A stretch of 64,000 bases of DNA from Brevundimonas fluminis (GTDB taxonomy: Bacteria > Pseudomonadota > Alphaproteobacteria > Caulobacterales > Caulobacteraceae): positions 678,501 through 742,500 of the forward strand of contig NZ_RQWJ01000003.1 of NCBI RefSeq assembly GCF_003934285.1, in the 5' to 3' direction. Of the stretch, positions 62,962 through 64,000 are shown in pieces (within the stretch, counting starts at the first letter, position 1; every line of letters begins with the position of its first letter). A model generated the notes under the pieces. It saw only the letters and a list, made by a program, of their open reading frames with translations. It searched no databases and was not told where the DNA came from. A program made the translations under genes and the position numbers.

Positions 62962-64000
62962 GCCGCGGACGGCGCAGGTGCGTCACCGGTTCGTCCAGCT
63001 CGGCCAGCACGGCCTCGGTCGCGCGGCGACCGGCGTCCACCGCCACGTCGAAGGCCTTCCAGTCGCGGATGTCCATGCCCTCCGGCTCGGGCTGGATCAG
63101 CAGATCGGCGCGCGCGCGCGCGTGCTCCAGCTCCGCGTCGGTCGTCAGCGTCGCCGCACGCATCAGCACGCCGACGATCGGGGGCCCGCGCTTCCAGGCG
63201 CCCGACGCGATCCACCGCCACCACGAGGGCGGGTTCTTCAGGCCCTGGGGATCCACGCCGCGGGCCTGGCTCATGTCGACGCCGACGATCGGGCCGGCGT
63301 TGAACTGGCGCATGACGGCGGTGGGGAAGTTGTCGATGACGGCGCCGTCGACCAGCACCTGACCGTCCTGCACCACCGGCGGCATCACGCCCGGAATGCT
63401 GATCGTCGCCCGCATGGCCCGCTTCAGCGAGCCCTGCCGGTGCACCTCGATCCCGCCCCGGGTCAGATTGGTCGACACCGCGAAGAAGGGCAGGGGCATG
63501 TTCGACATCTCGACGTCGCCATAGGCCTCGTCCAGCAGCCGCTCGACCTTCCTCGACCGGGTCATGGCCACGATCGGGAAGGTGATGTCCGACAGCGGGT
63601 CGGAGTCGACGAAGGCGCGCTTCAGCCGCGCCTCAAGCTCGGCCTGGCTCCAGCCCAGCGCCGGTCCGGCCGCCACGATCGCGCCCATCGACGCCCCGCC
63701 GACGAAGTCGAACGGCACGCCCGCCGTCCTCAGCGCGTCGATGGCCCCGACGTGGGCATAGGCCCGCGCCCCGCCGCCCGACAGCACCAGGCCGACGGAG
63801 GTCGCCGTCACCACCCGGGCCAGCCGCTCGGCGTCGTTGGCGTCGCCGTCCTGGGCGTGGAACCAGCGCCCGGGATTCACCGCCTTCAGCCACACCGGCG
63901 TGTTGGCGGGCCGCGGCATGCGCGGGTCGCGCAGCAGCAGCAGGTCCGTCCGCCGGCGCGACTCCAGCTGCGGATTGTGCGGGATCTTCGAGACGTCGGG
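62843..64000 (-). CDS. patatin-like phospholipase, NTE type (5' end outside the window)
   Basis: Partial gene of at least 385 residues that continues past the right edge: codons upstream of the ATG at 63919 stay open and read like the end of an upstream domain (RRRTDLLLLRDPRMPRP). The patatin domain has the oxyanion GGGARAYAHVG, the nucleophile Ser in GGASMGAIVA and the catalytic Asp in VDGAVIDNFP. In this family a cyclic-nucleotide-binding domain precedes (neuropathy-target-esterase type). Hydrolyses phospholipids or lysophospholipids. The C-terminal tail is basic and extends into the convergent tam gene. Confidence 0.88.
   Translation of the reverse strand, partial: PDVSKIPHNPQLESRRRTDLLLLRDPRMPRPANTPVWLKAVNPGRWFHAQDGDANDAERLARVVTATSVGLVLSGGGARAYAHVGAIDALRTAGVPFDFVGGASMGAIVAAGPALGWSQAELEARLKRAFVDSDPLSDITFPIVAMTRSRKVERLLDEAYGDVEMSNMPLPFFAVSTNLTRGGIEVHRQGSLKRAMRATISIPGVMPPVVQDGQVLVDGAVIDNFPTAVMRQFNAGPIVGVDMSQARGVDPQGLKNPPSWWRWIASGAWKRGPPIVGVLMRAATLTTDAELEHARARADLLIQPEPEGMDIRDWKAFDVAVDAGRRATEAVLAELDEPVTHLRRPRLSPDAPPETVGETAEAPRRRLVPGRRRKAPRPTATGSPE

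Overview
The window looks like a chromosomal segment of a high-GC alphaproteobacterium of the order Caulobacterales, most probably a Brevundimonas-type organism. The best evidence is the flbT-flaF-flagellin cluster with a TPR protein divergent from it, the murA / DUF2948 / UPF0262 / infA / maf / RNase G-like / yacG run, the exbB-exbD-tonB operon, and a tRNA-His that lacks G-1 and has A73. The genus is inferred from gene content alone.

There are two parts. Positions 1 to about 23.5 kb form an accessory region. It holds two nearly identical 720-bp units, each carrying a 210-aa catalytic-domain-only tyrosine recombinase, in inverted orientation at 3.7-4.4 kb and 15.5-16.2 kb. It also holds two 810-bp IS6-type insertion sequences in direct orientation, a 212-bp MITE-like element with IS6-like ends, and a family of 49-nt dispersed repeats. 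The right end is a DUF3489 (broken) / DUF2924 / large serine recombinase cassette about 340 bp from a tRNA-Ser. Most genes in between are unrecognised but exported: TIMP-like proteins, PPC-like beta-sandwich proteins, surface-adhesin-E-like proteins, a lipoprotein, a Tat-exported serine hydrolase, a metallopeptidase and a protein made of 19-residue Cys repeats. A FixL/FixJ-like two-component pair and a divergent alternative oxidase lie at 17.1-20.1 kb; the FixL-like PAS domain lacks the usual heme-ligand histidine.

Positions 23.5-64 kb are dense core chromosome: a NUDIX/winged-helix regulator and HD hydrolase pair, a MoxR ATPase, flagellin and its post-transcriptional regulators, isovaleryl-CoA dehydrogenase, a GH24 lysozyme-like membrane protein, MgtE, lipB, a hybrid histidine kinase followed by a heme oxygenase-bacteriophytochrome operon, a PepSY/TonB-receptor iron-uptake operon, an M28 peptidase, a biotin-dependent acyl-CoA carboxylase alpha subunit, msrB, the murA-to-yacG translation/cell-envelope run, exbBD-tonB, an M48 protease, a trans-aconitate methyltransferase and a patatin-like gene cut by the window edge. 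Five tRNA genes (Ser-CGA, Leu-GAG, Thr-GGT, Phe-GAA, His-GTG) are present.

The least explained material is in the accessory part. The points I would follow first are: TIMP-like exported proteins whose predicted mature N-terminus is the inhibitory Cys-x-Cys, one of them beside an exported HExxH metallopeptidase; the Cys-repeat protein at 11.8-12.2 kb; the 49-nt repeats tightly bracketing single genes; and the inverted recombinase units that bound an 11-kb block of exported proteins.
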